NCBI RefSeq assembly: GCF_013745115.1
Contig: NZ_CP051151.1
Location: 1,426,001 to 1,490,000, forward strand
Reading direction: 5' to 3'
DNA from: Hujiaoplasma nucleasis
GTDB taxonomy: Bacteria; Bacillota_I; Bacilli_A; Izemoplasmatales; Hujiaoplasmataceae
DNA: 64,000 nucleotides
Made by a program: the position numbers and the translations under genes. Below the pieces are notes generated by a model. That model did not search any database. It had not been told where the DNA came from and was given only the letters and a program-made list of their open reading frames with translations. Each line of letters begins with the position of its first letter. Within the stretch, counting starts at the first letter, position 1. Below, in pieces: positions 16,047 through 23,745 of this stretch.

Positions 16047-17687
16047 ATGAAAAAGTATGAAGCAGTTATTCAAGGTATGACATGTGATGCCTGTGAAATC
16101 CATGTAGAAAAAGCTTTAGGGTCTATAGAAGTTAAAATCATTGATGTTGATTATAAAACAGGAGTTGCTCAATTTGTCTCAACTGAAAGCATTTCTTTTA
16201 AAGATGTTGAATTGGCATTGAGTAAAACACCATATTATTTGAAATCTGTACATGAAGAGAATCATATAGCACAAGACAGCACATCCAATAAAAAAGATTT
16301 TGATTTAATTATTATTGGATCAGGCAGTGCTGCTTTTTCTGCAGCAATTAAGGCTAAAGAATATGGTAAGACGGTAGCAATTATAGAACGGGATACGATT
16401 GGAGGCACATGTGTAAACGTTGGATGTGTGCCATCAAAAACCATGATTCGTGCAGGTTATATAAATCAATTTTCAAAGAGCCACAATTTTCAAGGATTAA
16501 ATATATCATCAAACGAGGTAAATTTTGAACAACTGATTGACCAAAAGAATCATTTAGTTGACCAGTTAAGACAAAAAAAATATATAAACTTACTAGATGT
16601 TTATCAAATTGAACTTATTAAAGGACACGCAAGATTTATCAATAGTAGTCAAATTTCAGTCAATAACAACGTTTATACTGCAGATAAATACTTGATTGCG
16701 ACAGGTTCTAAGCCTGTGATTCCCAATATAAAGGGGTTAGATCAGGTTAATTATTTGACCAGTACTACATTACTAGAATTAAAAAAAACACCTAAAAGTA
16801 TTGTTATTATCGGATCTGGATATATTGCACTAGAACTCGGGCAAATGTTAAAAAATTTGGGATCAAAAGTTACTTTTTTAAGAAGAAGTCATTATTTATT
16901 AAAAGAGTATGATTCAGAAATATCGATTAAAATGGAGGAAATACTAAAGACTGATGGTATTGAATTGATCAATGATATTTCTTATGACAAAGTTGAAAAG
17001 AACCAGGATTTGATTCAGATTCATTTCACAAAAAACAACGAGAAAACATATTTAGAAAGTGAAGCACTACTCGTTGCAGCCGGACGTACTCCTAGTACAG
17101 AAGATTTGAATCTTGATTTAGCTGGAGTTAAACTTGGTGATACAAACGAGATATTAATTAACGATTTCGGTGTAACTAGCAATGAAAATATTTATGCAGC
17201 TGGTGATGTCACTGGTGGTCCTATGTTTGTATACGTTGCAGCTTATCAAGGTGGAGTAGTTATGGATAACGCATTTGGTAATGTTAAAAAGAAGATAGAT
17301 TTGAGATATGTGCCTAGTGTCATATTCACGACGCCCTCAATCGCATCTGTTGGCTACACTGAACATGAAGCAAACAGGCTAGGATACTCAACAGTTTCAC
17401 GAACAATTGATTTAGAAATGGTGCCAAGAGCACTCGTCAATCATGACACTAGGGGTCTTTTCAAAATTGTTGTTGATCAAGCAACTAACAAAATTATAGG
17501 TGTACATATTTTGGCTGAGGATGCTGGTGAGATCATTTACTCAGCCACATTGGCCATCAAATTCGGATTAACGATTCAAGATTTAAAAGATACGATGGTT
17601 CCATATCTAACCATGTCAGAAGGACTTAAGTTAGCAATCCTCTCGCTTGAAAAAGATGTTTCTCATTTATCTTGTTGTGCAGTTTAA
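16047..17687 (+). CDS. merA: Mercuric reductase with N-terminal HMA domain
   Basis: A 546-aa flavoprotein disulfide reductase that reduces Hg(II) to Hg(0) with NADPH in the cytoplasm. Features: MerP-like HMA domain with C13 and C16 (MTCDAC), FAD-binding IIGSGSAAFSAA, redox pair C122/C127 (GGTCVNVGCVPSK), NAD-site IGSGYIALELGQ, AAGDVTGGPMFVYVAA, and the C-terminal vicinal cysteines near 543-544 (LSCCAV) that hand mercury to the active site. All key cysteines are present. No merR lies beside it; the cadC repressor is 3.2 kb upstream on the other side of the recombinase relic. Confidence 0.93.
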   Translation: MKKYEAVIQGMTCDACEIHVEKALGSIEVKIIDVDYKTGVAQFVSTESISFKDVELALSKTPYYLKSVHEENHIAQDSTSNKKDFDLIIIGSGSAAFSAAIKAKEYGKTVAIIERDTIGGTCVNVGCVPSKTMIRAGYINQFSKSHNFQGLNISSNEVNFEQLIDQKNHLVDQLRQKKYINLLDVYQIELIKGHARFINSSQISVNNNVYTADKYLIATGSKPVIPNIKGLDQVNYLTSTTLLELKKTPKSIVIIGSGYIALELGQMLKNLGSKVTFLRRSHYLLKEYDSEISIKMEEILKTDGIELINDISYDKVEKNQDLIQIHFTKNNEKTYLESEALLVAAGRTPSTEDLNLDLAGVKLGDTNEILINDFGVTSNENIYAAGDVTGGPMFVYVAAYQGGVVMDNAFGNVKKKIDLRYVPSVIFTTPSIASVGYTEHEANRLGYSTVSRTIDLEMVPRALVNHDTRGLFKIVVDQATNKIIGVHILAEDAGEIIYSATLAIKFGLTIQDLKDTMVPYLTMSEGLKLAILSLEKDVSHLSCCAV

Positions 17688-17910
17688 TCATTAATTAGGC
17701 AGAACTGAATTGGTATATATAAGACTTATTCAATAGTTGCTTTCGATTATCCTCTTGGTAAAGCTATAATTTTAGGGTGCTAAATTGTTTTAACATCGAT
17801 TACCTTAAACAGTTAAGTAAAGGGGATTTATACCCTACAAATCAATCTTTTGATGTAGAAATCAACGATGGTACTTTGATCTAATAATTTAATAGTAAAA
17901 ATCAAAAAAT
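17688..17910. other. Spacer with the fourth GGGTGCTA box
   Basis: No gene. GGGTGCTA at 17775-17782 is followed by a segment resembling that behind the third box at 15392 (ACCTTAAACAGT here, ACCTTAGACAGT there). It thus brackets the recombinase relic and merA with a degenerate direct repeat. Confidence 0.45.
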
Positions 17911-18066
17911 ATGTTTCTTTGGTATTATAGACGGTTTTCAACCATGTAAGGGGAAACATATTTTAGCCGTTTTTGATGTTACTTCAATACACACAAGGTT
18001 GATTTTGCAAGCAATTTGGTTTTTTCAACGCATGTGGAGTCTATCACGTTGCTTTCTCTGAAATAA
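17911..18066 (+). repeat. Island repeat with rlmD 3'-end copy B
   Basis: About 155 bp, similar over its whole length to 21627-21788. Shared blocks include TTTGGTATTATAGAC, TTTTCAACCATGTAA, AAACATATTTT and TGATACACACAAGG-like sequence. Its end (18028-18066) translates STHVESITLLSLK then stop, matching the C-terminus of the RlmD at 5135-6493. No intact gene precedes it. Best read as a decayed methyltransferase gene end left by an integration or duplication. Confidence 0.6.
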
Positions 18067-18112
18067 TTATTATTGGAGTATTTCAAAACACCTTTATGTC
18101 ATGGGAGGACAA

Positions 18113-18385
18113 ATGAAAAAAATACTACCTTATCTCTATCCGCTGGTTACAGTTATATTCACATTTCTATACTTCTTACCATGGATACAAGCTACACGAT
18201 CAAATTTAGGATTTAACATGCTTGCAACTGTATATCTTTTATTTGGATGGATATTTGAGTTTTTCTATTTCGGCTTCTTTCTCAAATCAAAAAACTTTAA
18301 TTATTCTATTTCAATGGGCATTGTCCTAATATGTTATGCGTTTTTAGCAATTATGATATTTAGTGGGTATGTACCCCATGTGTAA
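18113..18385 (+). CDS. Small three-helix membrane protein
   Basis: A 90-aa hydrophobic protein starting at the ATG behind GGGAGGA; an ATG at 18101 would overlap the ribosome site. Three predicted helices: YPLVTVIFTFLYFLPWI, MLATVYLLFGWIFEFFYFGFFL and SMGIVLICYAFLAIMIFSG. No family recognised. It sits alone between two rlmD-end repeats, so it may be the sole cargo of one small island unit. Confidence 0.5.
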   Translation: MKKILPYLYPLVTVIFTFLYFLPWIQATRSNLGFNMLATVYLLFGWIFEFFYFGFFLKSKNFNYSISMGIVLICYAFLAIMIFSGYVPHV

Positions 18386-18559
18386 GGGTTATTCAGATTA
18401 TCATTAAAGAGTGGTATAGAAATTAATGAGTAGGTGACATGCCCTTTGAATAGGTGTTGAGACACCAAATTCCTATGATTGGCCACAAAAGCATTTAGTT
18501 CCGTTGTTCCATATCCACGCAAAAAATGTTTGCGCCTATAATGAAGTGTCGTCTTACAA
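18386..18559. other. Non-coding spacer
   Basis: Contains a small hairpin GGTGT-TGAG-ACACC (18453-18466). Short frames on both strands lack ribosome sites and overlap repeat DNA. Confidence 0.4.
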
Positions 18560-18584
18560 AACATATTTTGGCCGAAAATATGTT
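18560..18584. repeat. Perfect palindromic hairpin repeat, AACATATTTT type
   Basis: AACATATTTT (18560-18569) and AAAATATGTT (18575-18584) form a perfect 10-bp stem with loop GGCCG. Single-arm copies occur at about 6603, 6658, 17955 and 21668. Confidence 0.7.
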
Positions 18585-18665
18585 ACCTGCCTATATTTTA
18601 CAGCAATTTTTCGAGCAAACAGAGTAACATCACACAGTCTGGTTTATGAAACATTTAGTCTCAAA

Positions 18666-18706
18666 TATGTTCCCACACTGGAAAAAGTCTGGAATGGGGG
18701 AACATA
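18666..18706. repeat. Second hairpin repeat of the cluster
   Basis: TATGTTCCC (18666-18674) pairs perfectly with GGGAACATA (18698-18706) over a 23-base loop. Confidence 0.55.
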
Positions 18707-18715
18707 AAATGGCCA

Positions 18716-18752
18716 AAAATATGTTTCCGACGTACACGAACCAACATATTTT
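18716..18752. repeat. Third hairpin repeat of the cluster
   Basis: AAAATATGTT (18716-18725) pairs perfectly with AACATATTTT (18743-18752); 17-base loop. Same arms as the hairpin at 18560 but in reversed order. Confidence 0.6.
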
Positions 18753-18775
18753 CGAGCAATTAGATATACTCCACG

Positions 18776-18834
18776 CACGTTGAAACCATCGTATTGCTTT
18801 CTCTAAAAACCGCTTAACAAAGCCGCTTATAAAA
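18776..18834 (+). repeat. rlmD 3'-end repeat, copy C (left flank of AbiE cassette)
   Basis: Translates HVETIVLLSLKTA then stop, against HVESIVLLSLKTA in the live gene. Six codons differ and five of the changes are synonymous. The 3' flank (AACAAAGCC..TTATAAA) is also shared. This is a once-functional gene end, not a random match. Confidence 0.7.
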
Positions 18835-18841
18835 TAGTAGT

Positions 18842-18886
18842 AGAAGCATCTAACCTATTAAAGTAGGTTAAATGCTTCTTTTTTTG
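18842..18886 (+). terminator. Intrinsic terminator of the rlmD-end repeat, copy C
   Basis: Two-part stem: GAAGCAT with ATGCTTC and TAACCTA with TAGGTTA, six-base loop, then T7. A close copy with two compensating changes ends copy D at 21813-21855. Confidence 0.85.
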
Positions 18887-18972
18887 TTTTATCCTTGATA
18901 TGTTTCAAAAAAGATTCTATTGTCTTGAGAATACTAGTCACCCTGATCAAAAAGATATCAAACAAAATAACA

Positions 18973-19001
18973 TTGATTTTCTCCAGATAATAGCATATAA
19001 T
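18973..19001 (+). promoter_or_regulatory. Promoter of the AbiE operon, flanked by direct repeats
   Basis: TTGATT (18973-18978), 17 bp, TATAAT (18996-19001). The 9-mer AATAACATT occurs at 18966-18974 and 18999-19007, exactly 33 bp apart, bracketing the promoter. AbiEi proteins autorepress by binding repeats in this position, so these could be its operators (inference). Confidence 0.6.
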
Positions 19002-19023
19002 AACATTAAGTGGAGGAAATGAT

Positions 19024-19614
19024 ATGATTGTTACAACATTAAACTTAAAAGAAAAGTACAAGGATTATACGGATATTAATGGCAAAATCAAAAGAGATAT
19101 TGATAATGGTTTCTTATTTCCTCTTATACGAGGCATTTATGAAACCGACGAATCAGTACCTGGATTTTTACTTGCGGCTTATATTTATGGACCATCCTAT
19201 TTATCTTTCGAATATGCACTTTCATTTCATAATATCATTCCTGAAAGGGTAGTTGTTTATACGAATGCAACATTCAACAAACGAAAAAGTAAGTCCTATC
19301 AAAATAAGTTCGGACTTTATACTTATAGAGATGTTCCCAATGCTGCGTTTCCTTTCTCGGTAAAAGCTCATGAAGAAAACGGGTATGCTTACTTTATGGC
19401 AAGTCCAGAAAAAGCACTATGTGATTTATTATATACAAGAAAACCAGTGACAAGTTTGAAAGACTTAAAAATGTTACTTTTTGAGGATTTAAGAATAAAT
19501 AAAGACATGTTTGAACAACTTAACTTTGATGAAATACTGTTTTTATCTGATAAATACATATCGAACAACATGAAGCTCTTTAGAAAATATATTGAAAGTG
19601 GGTATATCAAATGA
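19024..19614 (+). CDS. AbiEi-family antitoxin (type IV TA system)
   Basis: A 196-aa antitoxin and autorepressor of the AbiE type IV system. An N-terminal short helix-turn-helix-like part (GKIKRDIDNGFLFPLIRGIYET) is followed by the family core AAYIYGPSYLSFEYALSFHNIIPE and the ASPEKALCDLLY motif typical of AbiEi. It starts behind TGGAGGAAAT and overlaps the toxin gene by 4 bases (ATGA). In known systems it counters the toxin without binding it and represses the operon. Confidence 0.88.
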   Translation: MIVTTLNLKEKYKDYTDINGKIKRDIDNGFLFPLIRGIYETDESVPGFLLAAYIYGPSYLSFEYALSFHNIIPERVVVYTNATFNKRKSKSYQNKFGLYTYRDVPNAAFPFSVKAHEENGYAYFMASPEKALCDLLYTRKPVTSLKDLKMLLFEDLRINKDMFEQLNFDEILFLSDKYISNNMKLFRKYIESGYIK

Positions 19615-20492
19615 CAATTATTCAGCAGATGATCAATAAGTATAATCCGAAGACCATAGAAGATAAAAAGAACGCAATAAAAGAAGTTATACAAGAAGTG
19701 GTTTTGGCAGGCCTTTCAAAAACTGACTTTTTTACCCATGCAGCTTTTTATGGTGGAACTGCTTTAAGAATTTTTTACGGGATGGATCGATTTAGTGAGG
19801 ATTTGGATTTTACCCTTATTGTAGCAAATGAAGCTTTTGATATGAGTAAATATTTTAAACCGATAAGTGATGTCGTAAACTCGCTTGGACTTAATTTTGA
19901 AGTTTTAAAAAAAGAAAAGACAGTGAACTCGAATATTGATTCGGCTTTCATCAAAGGTAATATAAAAGAAACCCTAATAACAATTTATTCAAGTTCATCG
20001 GATTCTAGACTTATCATCCATAATGAAAAGATTATCATTAAGTTTGAAGTAGATGTAAATCCACCGTTATACGCACATACAGAAATTAAGTTTCGATTAT
20101 TACCATTCCCATACCAAGTTCGAGTTTATGATGCCTCATCGTTATTTGCTGGTAAAATTCATGCTGTGATTGCTAGAAGTTGGAAGGACCGCATAAAGGG
20201 TAGAGATTTATACGATTATGTCTATTATTTAAGTTTGGAGACAAAAGTGAATTTAAAACACTTAGAAGCTAGACTTAAACAAACTAAAACAATTGATGAA
20301 AACATCAAATTGACTAGAGATTTATTAATTAATATATTGGAAAAACGATTTGATCAGATTGATTATGATATTGCGAAATCCGATGCTAGACCATTTATAA
20401 AAGATCAGTCTACTTTAGACCTTTGGAGTCGCGAGTTTTTTAAATCCATTACAGAGCAAATTAAACTAGATTTGGAGGATTACAATGATTAA
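19611..20492 (+). CDS. AbiEii-family nucleotidyltransferase toxin
   Basis: A 293-aa nucleotidyltransferase. The catalytic core is YGGTALRIFYG (G48, G49) followed by RFSEDLDF with the metal-binding D64 and D66, the GSX10DXD-like pattern of AbiEii toxins. The later FEVDVNPP and SSLFAGKIHAVIARSWKDRIKGRDLYD blocks are also characteristic. Members transfer nucleotides to tRNA 3' ends or similar targets and halt growth on phage infection. The gene overlaps both neighbours, so the three are translated as a unit. Confidence 0.9.
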   Translation: MTIIQQMINKYNPKTIEDKKNAIKEVIQEVVLAGLSKTDFFTHAAFYGGTALRIFYGMDRFSEDLDFTLIVANEAFDMSKYFKPISDVVNSLGLNFEVLKKEKTVNSNIDSAFIKGNIKETLITIYSSSSDSRLIIHNEKIIIKFEVDVNPPLYAHTEIKFRLLPFPYQVRVYDASSLFAGKIHAVIARSWKDRIKGRDLYDYVYYLSLETKVNLKHLEARLKQTKTIDENIKLTRDLLINILEKRFDQIDYDIAKSDARPFIKDQSTLDLWSREFFKSITEQIKLDLEDYND

Positions 20493-21558
20493 ACCCAAAC
20501 AACTTAAAAAGGGTGACAAAATCGCCATTGTTAGTTTATCATCAGGAATCTTAGGTGAAATTAACGTTAGACATCAGGTAGAACTTGGTATAAAAAGATT
20601 AGAGGAATTAGGTCTTGAACCTGTCTTTATGCCTCATGCGCTAAAAGGATTAGACTTTGTGAAAAACAATCCAAGTAAAAGAGCTGATGATTTAAGACTT
20701 GCATTTAAGGATCCGATAATTAAGGGTATCATTTGTGCCATTGGTGGAGATGATACTTACAAAACAATACCGTATCTTATGAATGAGGAGTTTAAAAGTC
20801 TGGTACTTTCAAAACCGAAAGTTTTTATAGGTTTTTCAGATTCAACCAATAATCACCTAATGCTAAATAAATTAGGATTAGTAACTTATTATGGGTTAAA
20901 TTTCTTATCAGATCTTTGTGAACTACAAAAGGAAATGATTCCATACACACTGAACAGCTACAAGAGATTGTTTATAAACGATGAACAGTTTGAAATAAAA
21001 TCTAGTCCAAAATGGTACTTTAATAGAACAAATTATGACATAGATCAACTATCTGTTCCACTGAACACTTTAGATGAAAACAAAGGGCATGAGTTCTTAA
21101 ATGGATCGGGCGTCATTGATGGTGTTTTCTGGGGTGGATGTCTAGAAAGTATCTATGATTTGTACACAAGTGAGCGGTATCAAGATCAAAGACATATTTA
21201 TGATCAGTATGGATTAATTCCTAACAAAGATTTCTTTAATGACAAAATCATATTCCTTGAAACAAGTGAAGAAAAGCCAATACCGGAAAAGTTTCAAAGT
21301 ATGCTTTACTTCTTAATTGAAGAAGGTGTTATAAGTCATGCTAGGTGTTTATTGGTTGGTAAACCATACGATGAGGTCTATTATCAAGAATATAAAGAAA
21401 TATTATTGAAGATATCAAATGATTTTGCTTTACCCATAGTATATAACTTAAATTTTGGACATGCACTGCCAAGAACCATTATTCCTTACGGGATTAAAGG
21501 GGAAGTTGATTTTGATAAGAAATCTATTTCAGTAAATGAAAGAATGTTTGAATGGTGA
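20485..21558 (+). CDS. S66-family peptidase (LD-carboxypeptidase/MccF-like)
   Basis: A 357-aa serine peptidase of the S66 family. Visible are the N-terminal KGDKIAIVSLSSG, the oxyanion-type AIGGDDTYKTIPYL, the nucleophile S118 in GFSDST, the acidic FLETSEEKP and a late GHALPRTIIPYG holding the likely catalytic histidine. The length and the SEE region resemble MccF, which destroys microcin C-type peptidyl-nucleotides, more than housekeeping LdcA. Its ATG is 8 bases inside the AbiEii gene behind TTGGAGG, which makes it a third member of the operon. Resistance to a nucleotide antibiotic is the likeliest role (inference). Confidence 0.82.
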   Translation: MIKPKQLKKGDKIAIVSLSSGILGEINVRHQVELGIKRLEELGLEPVFMPHALKGLDFVKNNPSKRADDLRLAFKDPIIKGIICAIGGDDTYKTIPYLMNEEFKSLVLSKPKVFIGFSDSTNNHLMLNKLGLVTYYGLNFLSDLCELQKEMIPYTLNSYKRLFINDEQFEIKSSPKWYFNRTNYDIDQLSVPLNTLDENKGHEFLNGSGVIDGVFWGGCLESIYDLYTSERYQDQRHIYDQYGLIPNKDFFNDKIIFLETSEEKPIPEKFQSMLYFLIEEGVISHARCLLVGKPYDEVYYQEYKEILLKISNDFALPIVYNLNFGHALPRTIIPYGIKGEVDFDKKSISVNERMFEW

Positions 21559-21626
21559 TTGATATCTACTACATTTTCTAGCACAAGTAAATTCTAGATG
21601 TGTTGACCACTTATACGATATAAATT

Positions 21627-21788
21627 ATGTTACTTTGGTATTATAGACAGTTTTCAACCATGTAAAGGTAAACATATTTTGGTCTATTTTGATGTTACTC
21701 TGATACACACAAGGTTAACTTTGCTAGCAATTCAGTCTTATCAAGCCATGTTGAAATCATCATATTGCTTTCTTTAAAAACTACTTAA
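21627..21788 (+). repeat. Island repeat with rlmD 3'-end copy D (right flank of AbiE cassette)
   Basis: Similar to 17911-18066 throughout. The end translates SSHVEIIILLSLKTT then stop, a more diverged form of the RlmD C-terminus. Copy D starts 2971 bp after copy C, so the AbiE-peptidase cassette is bracketed by imperfect direct repeats. Confidence 0.6.
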
Positions 21789-21812
21789 TAACCTATTCAT
21801 AATATAGTAGTA

Positions 21813-21855
21813 GAAGCATAAACCCATCAAATAGGGTTAAATGCTTCTTTTTTTC
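21813..21855 (+). terminator. Intrinsic terminator of the rlmD-end repeat, copy D
   Basis: GAAGCAT pairs with ATGCTTC and AACCC with GGGTT, then a T-rich run. Near-duplicate of 18842-18886. Also terminates the AbiE operon. Confidence 0.85.
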
Positions 21856-21979
21856 TTTATGTCTAATGTAATAACTTCTGATTTGTAATGAATAACTTAT
21901 AAATCATATATATTGGTTGGAAAAATGAGTTTTTATAATTACTGAGTTTGAGTTATAATAAACATGCAGGAGAATGATA

Positions 21980-22825
21980 ATGAAAATTACAAACGCCATA
22001 AAAAATATAAAACAATTATATGTTAATAATGAATTTGTTTATGAAAGATGGTTGTCTTATATAAAAGATATATTTCCTGAAGATTATTCAATATTTATAG
22101 ATGATATAAAGGACTACGATTTTGATAATGACTGTTTGCCTATTTTAAATGAAGTAATTGTAAGTGATGAAAGGATAATAAATCTTGAATTTCTTTTTGA
22201 TCAACTAACTAGAAATTTAGAATCTTTAGTCTTACAACACTTTCATAAAAGCTTAGATGTTGAAATTATATTATATCTTGGTTTGTGTAACGGTGCTGGA
22301 TGGGTAAGGACTATTCAAGGTCAATGTAAAGTGCTTTTAGGTATAGAAAAAATATTTGAGCTAAATTGGGATGATGAAAAGCATATGATAGGTTTAATTT
22401 ATCATGAATTAGGACATGTTTACCAAAATCAATATGGTGTATTGGAAAGATATTTTAATAATTCTAAAGATCAATATTTATGGCAACTTTTTACGGAAGG
22501 TGTGGCCATGGTTTTTGAACAAATTTTAATGAATAATCATAATTATTATCATCAAGATGATGGTCAGTGGTTACTTTATTTTGATAAACATCTTCCTAAT
22601 TTAGCCAATGATTTTTACCATGATTTAACAGTGATGAATAGCCAAAATCAAAGATATTTTGGTGATTGGGTTTATTATAACAAACATAATGATGCTGGTT
22701 ATTATTTAGGGGCCAAGTTTGTTCAATTTATTCTTCTCTATGAAACTTTTGATCATATTATTTTATTCAATATAGAAAAGGTAAAAACTTATTTTTCGAT
22801 GTTTCTTAAAGGAGTTAGGAAATGA
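21980..22825 (+). CDS. HELGH-type zinc metallopeptidase-like protein
   Basis: A 281-aa soluble protein of unassigned family. It has a zinc motif HELGH at 142-146 (LIYHELGHVYQNQYG) and a plausible third ligand E173 in FTEGVAMVFE, 27 residues later, a gluzincin-like arrangement. No signal peptide is present, so it acts in the cytoplasm. The start is the second ATG (21980), seven bases behind AGGAG; the ATG at 21974 is too close. It overlaps the next gene by 4 bases and leads a four-gene operon. The substrate may be a peptide handled by the neighbouring proteins (inference). Confidence 0.6.
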   Translation: MKITNAIKNIKQLYVNNEFVYERWLSYIKDIFPEDYSIFIDDIKDYDFDNDCLPILNEVIVSDERIINLEFLFDQLTRNLESLVLQHFHKSLDVEIILYLGLCNGAGWVRTIQGQCKVLLGIEKIFELNWDDEKHMIGLIYHELGHVYQNQYGVLERYFNNSKDQYLWQLFTEGVAMVFEQILMNNHNYYHQDDGQWLLYFDKHLPNLANDFYHDLTVMNSQNQRYFGDWVYYNKHNDAGYYLGAKFVQFILLYETFDHIILFNIEKVKTYFSMFLKGVRK

Positions 22826-23745
22826 CTAATTTAGAATGGTTATTAAAGGGTGATGAGGTTTTAAATCGGCTTAGTAGAAAATATTTGTTGGGTGAAGAGC
22901 TTGATTACAATAATGAAGGCTATATAGCAGAATATTTGAAGCTATATGACCATAAAACAAAACTTTGGGGCAATGGCTTTTATGGTCCTAAGTGGATTTC
23001 AACCAACTATACTTTGTTAGAACTTAAATATATGGAAATCAATCCAAAACATCCAATCTATCAAGAAAGCCTTCTGAATTATCTAGATTACTATTTAGAT
23101 CATTATTTAGGAAAATCATCGATTGATAAGATGGATTTATGTATCTCTGGTATGTTTATAGAATTGCTGTCTTATGGGAAAATCCAAGATCATAGATTGT
23201 TTACTTTAATTGATTATGTATTGGATCACACAATGTCAGATGGAGCCTGGAATTGTCAGTGGAACCATAAGTCAAAACCAAGAATATCTTCAGTTCATAC
23301 GACCATTAATATTTTAGAAGGTCTTAATGAATATCTTAAGAATGATTATTCTTATCGTAAAAACGAAGTTTCTATTCGTGTTATAAAAGCCATTGAAGTT
23401 TTAATGTCTAGACACTTGCTTTTTGTAAAAACTACTAAAGAACCTATACATCCAAGTTTTGTTGATCATCATTATCCGCCTAGATGGAAATATGATTATT
23501 TAAGAATTTTAGAGTTTCTAGCAAAGAGAAAACATCCATATCAAATAGAGATGCAAGCTGCGCTTGATCTTTTATATAAGAAACTAAAAAATGGTCGTTT
23601 AAGTAAGGGTTCAAGAATCTCTGGTAAAATTCATTTTCCGATTGAACAGGAGACTTATGGGAGATTTAATACTTTAAGAGCTTATATCGTTTTGAAAGAA
23701 TATCATAAGGAATTATATAATCATATTGTTGGGAGTGAAATATGA
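22822..23745 (+). CDS. Terpenoid-cyclase/prenyltransferase-like alpha-toroid protein
   Basis: A 307-aa protein resembling the squalene-hopene cyclase/prenyltransferase alpha-alpha toroid, but with no signal or membrane segment. Suggestive pieces are YYGPKW-like FYGPKWISTNYTLLELKYM, the SDGAWNCQWNH repeat (a QW-like G-A-W block) and VHTTINILEGLNEYL. Catalytic DXDD is not seen. Such folds also occur in small-molecule or peptide-processing cassettes. It overlaps the genes on both sides by 4 bases. Function unknown. Confidence 0.5.
   Translation: MTNLEWLLKGDEVLNRLSRKYLLGEELDYNNEGYIAEYLKLYDHKTKLWGNGFYGPKWISTNYTLLELKYMEINPKHPIYQESLLNYLDYYLDHYLGKSSIDKMDLCISGMFIELLSYGKIQDHRLFTLIDYVLDHTMSDGAWNCQWNHKSKPRISSVHTTINILEGLNEYLKNDYSYRKNEVSIRVIKAIEVLMSRHLLFVKTTKEPIHPSFVDHHYPPRWKYDYLRILEFLAKRKHPYQIEMQAALDLLYKKLKNGRLSKGSRISGKIHFPIEQETYGRFNTLRAYIVLKEYHKELYNHIVGSEI

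Noticed and set aside
18504-18707. 67-codon frame in the hairpin repeat cluster
   Set aside because: Made of repeat DNA, no ribosome site, crosses the hairpins.
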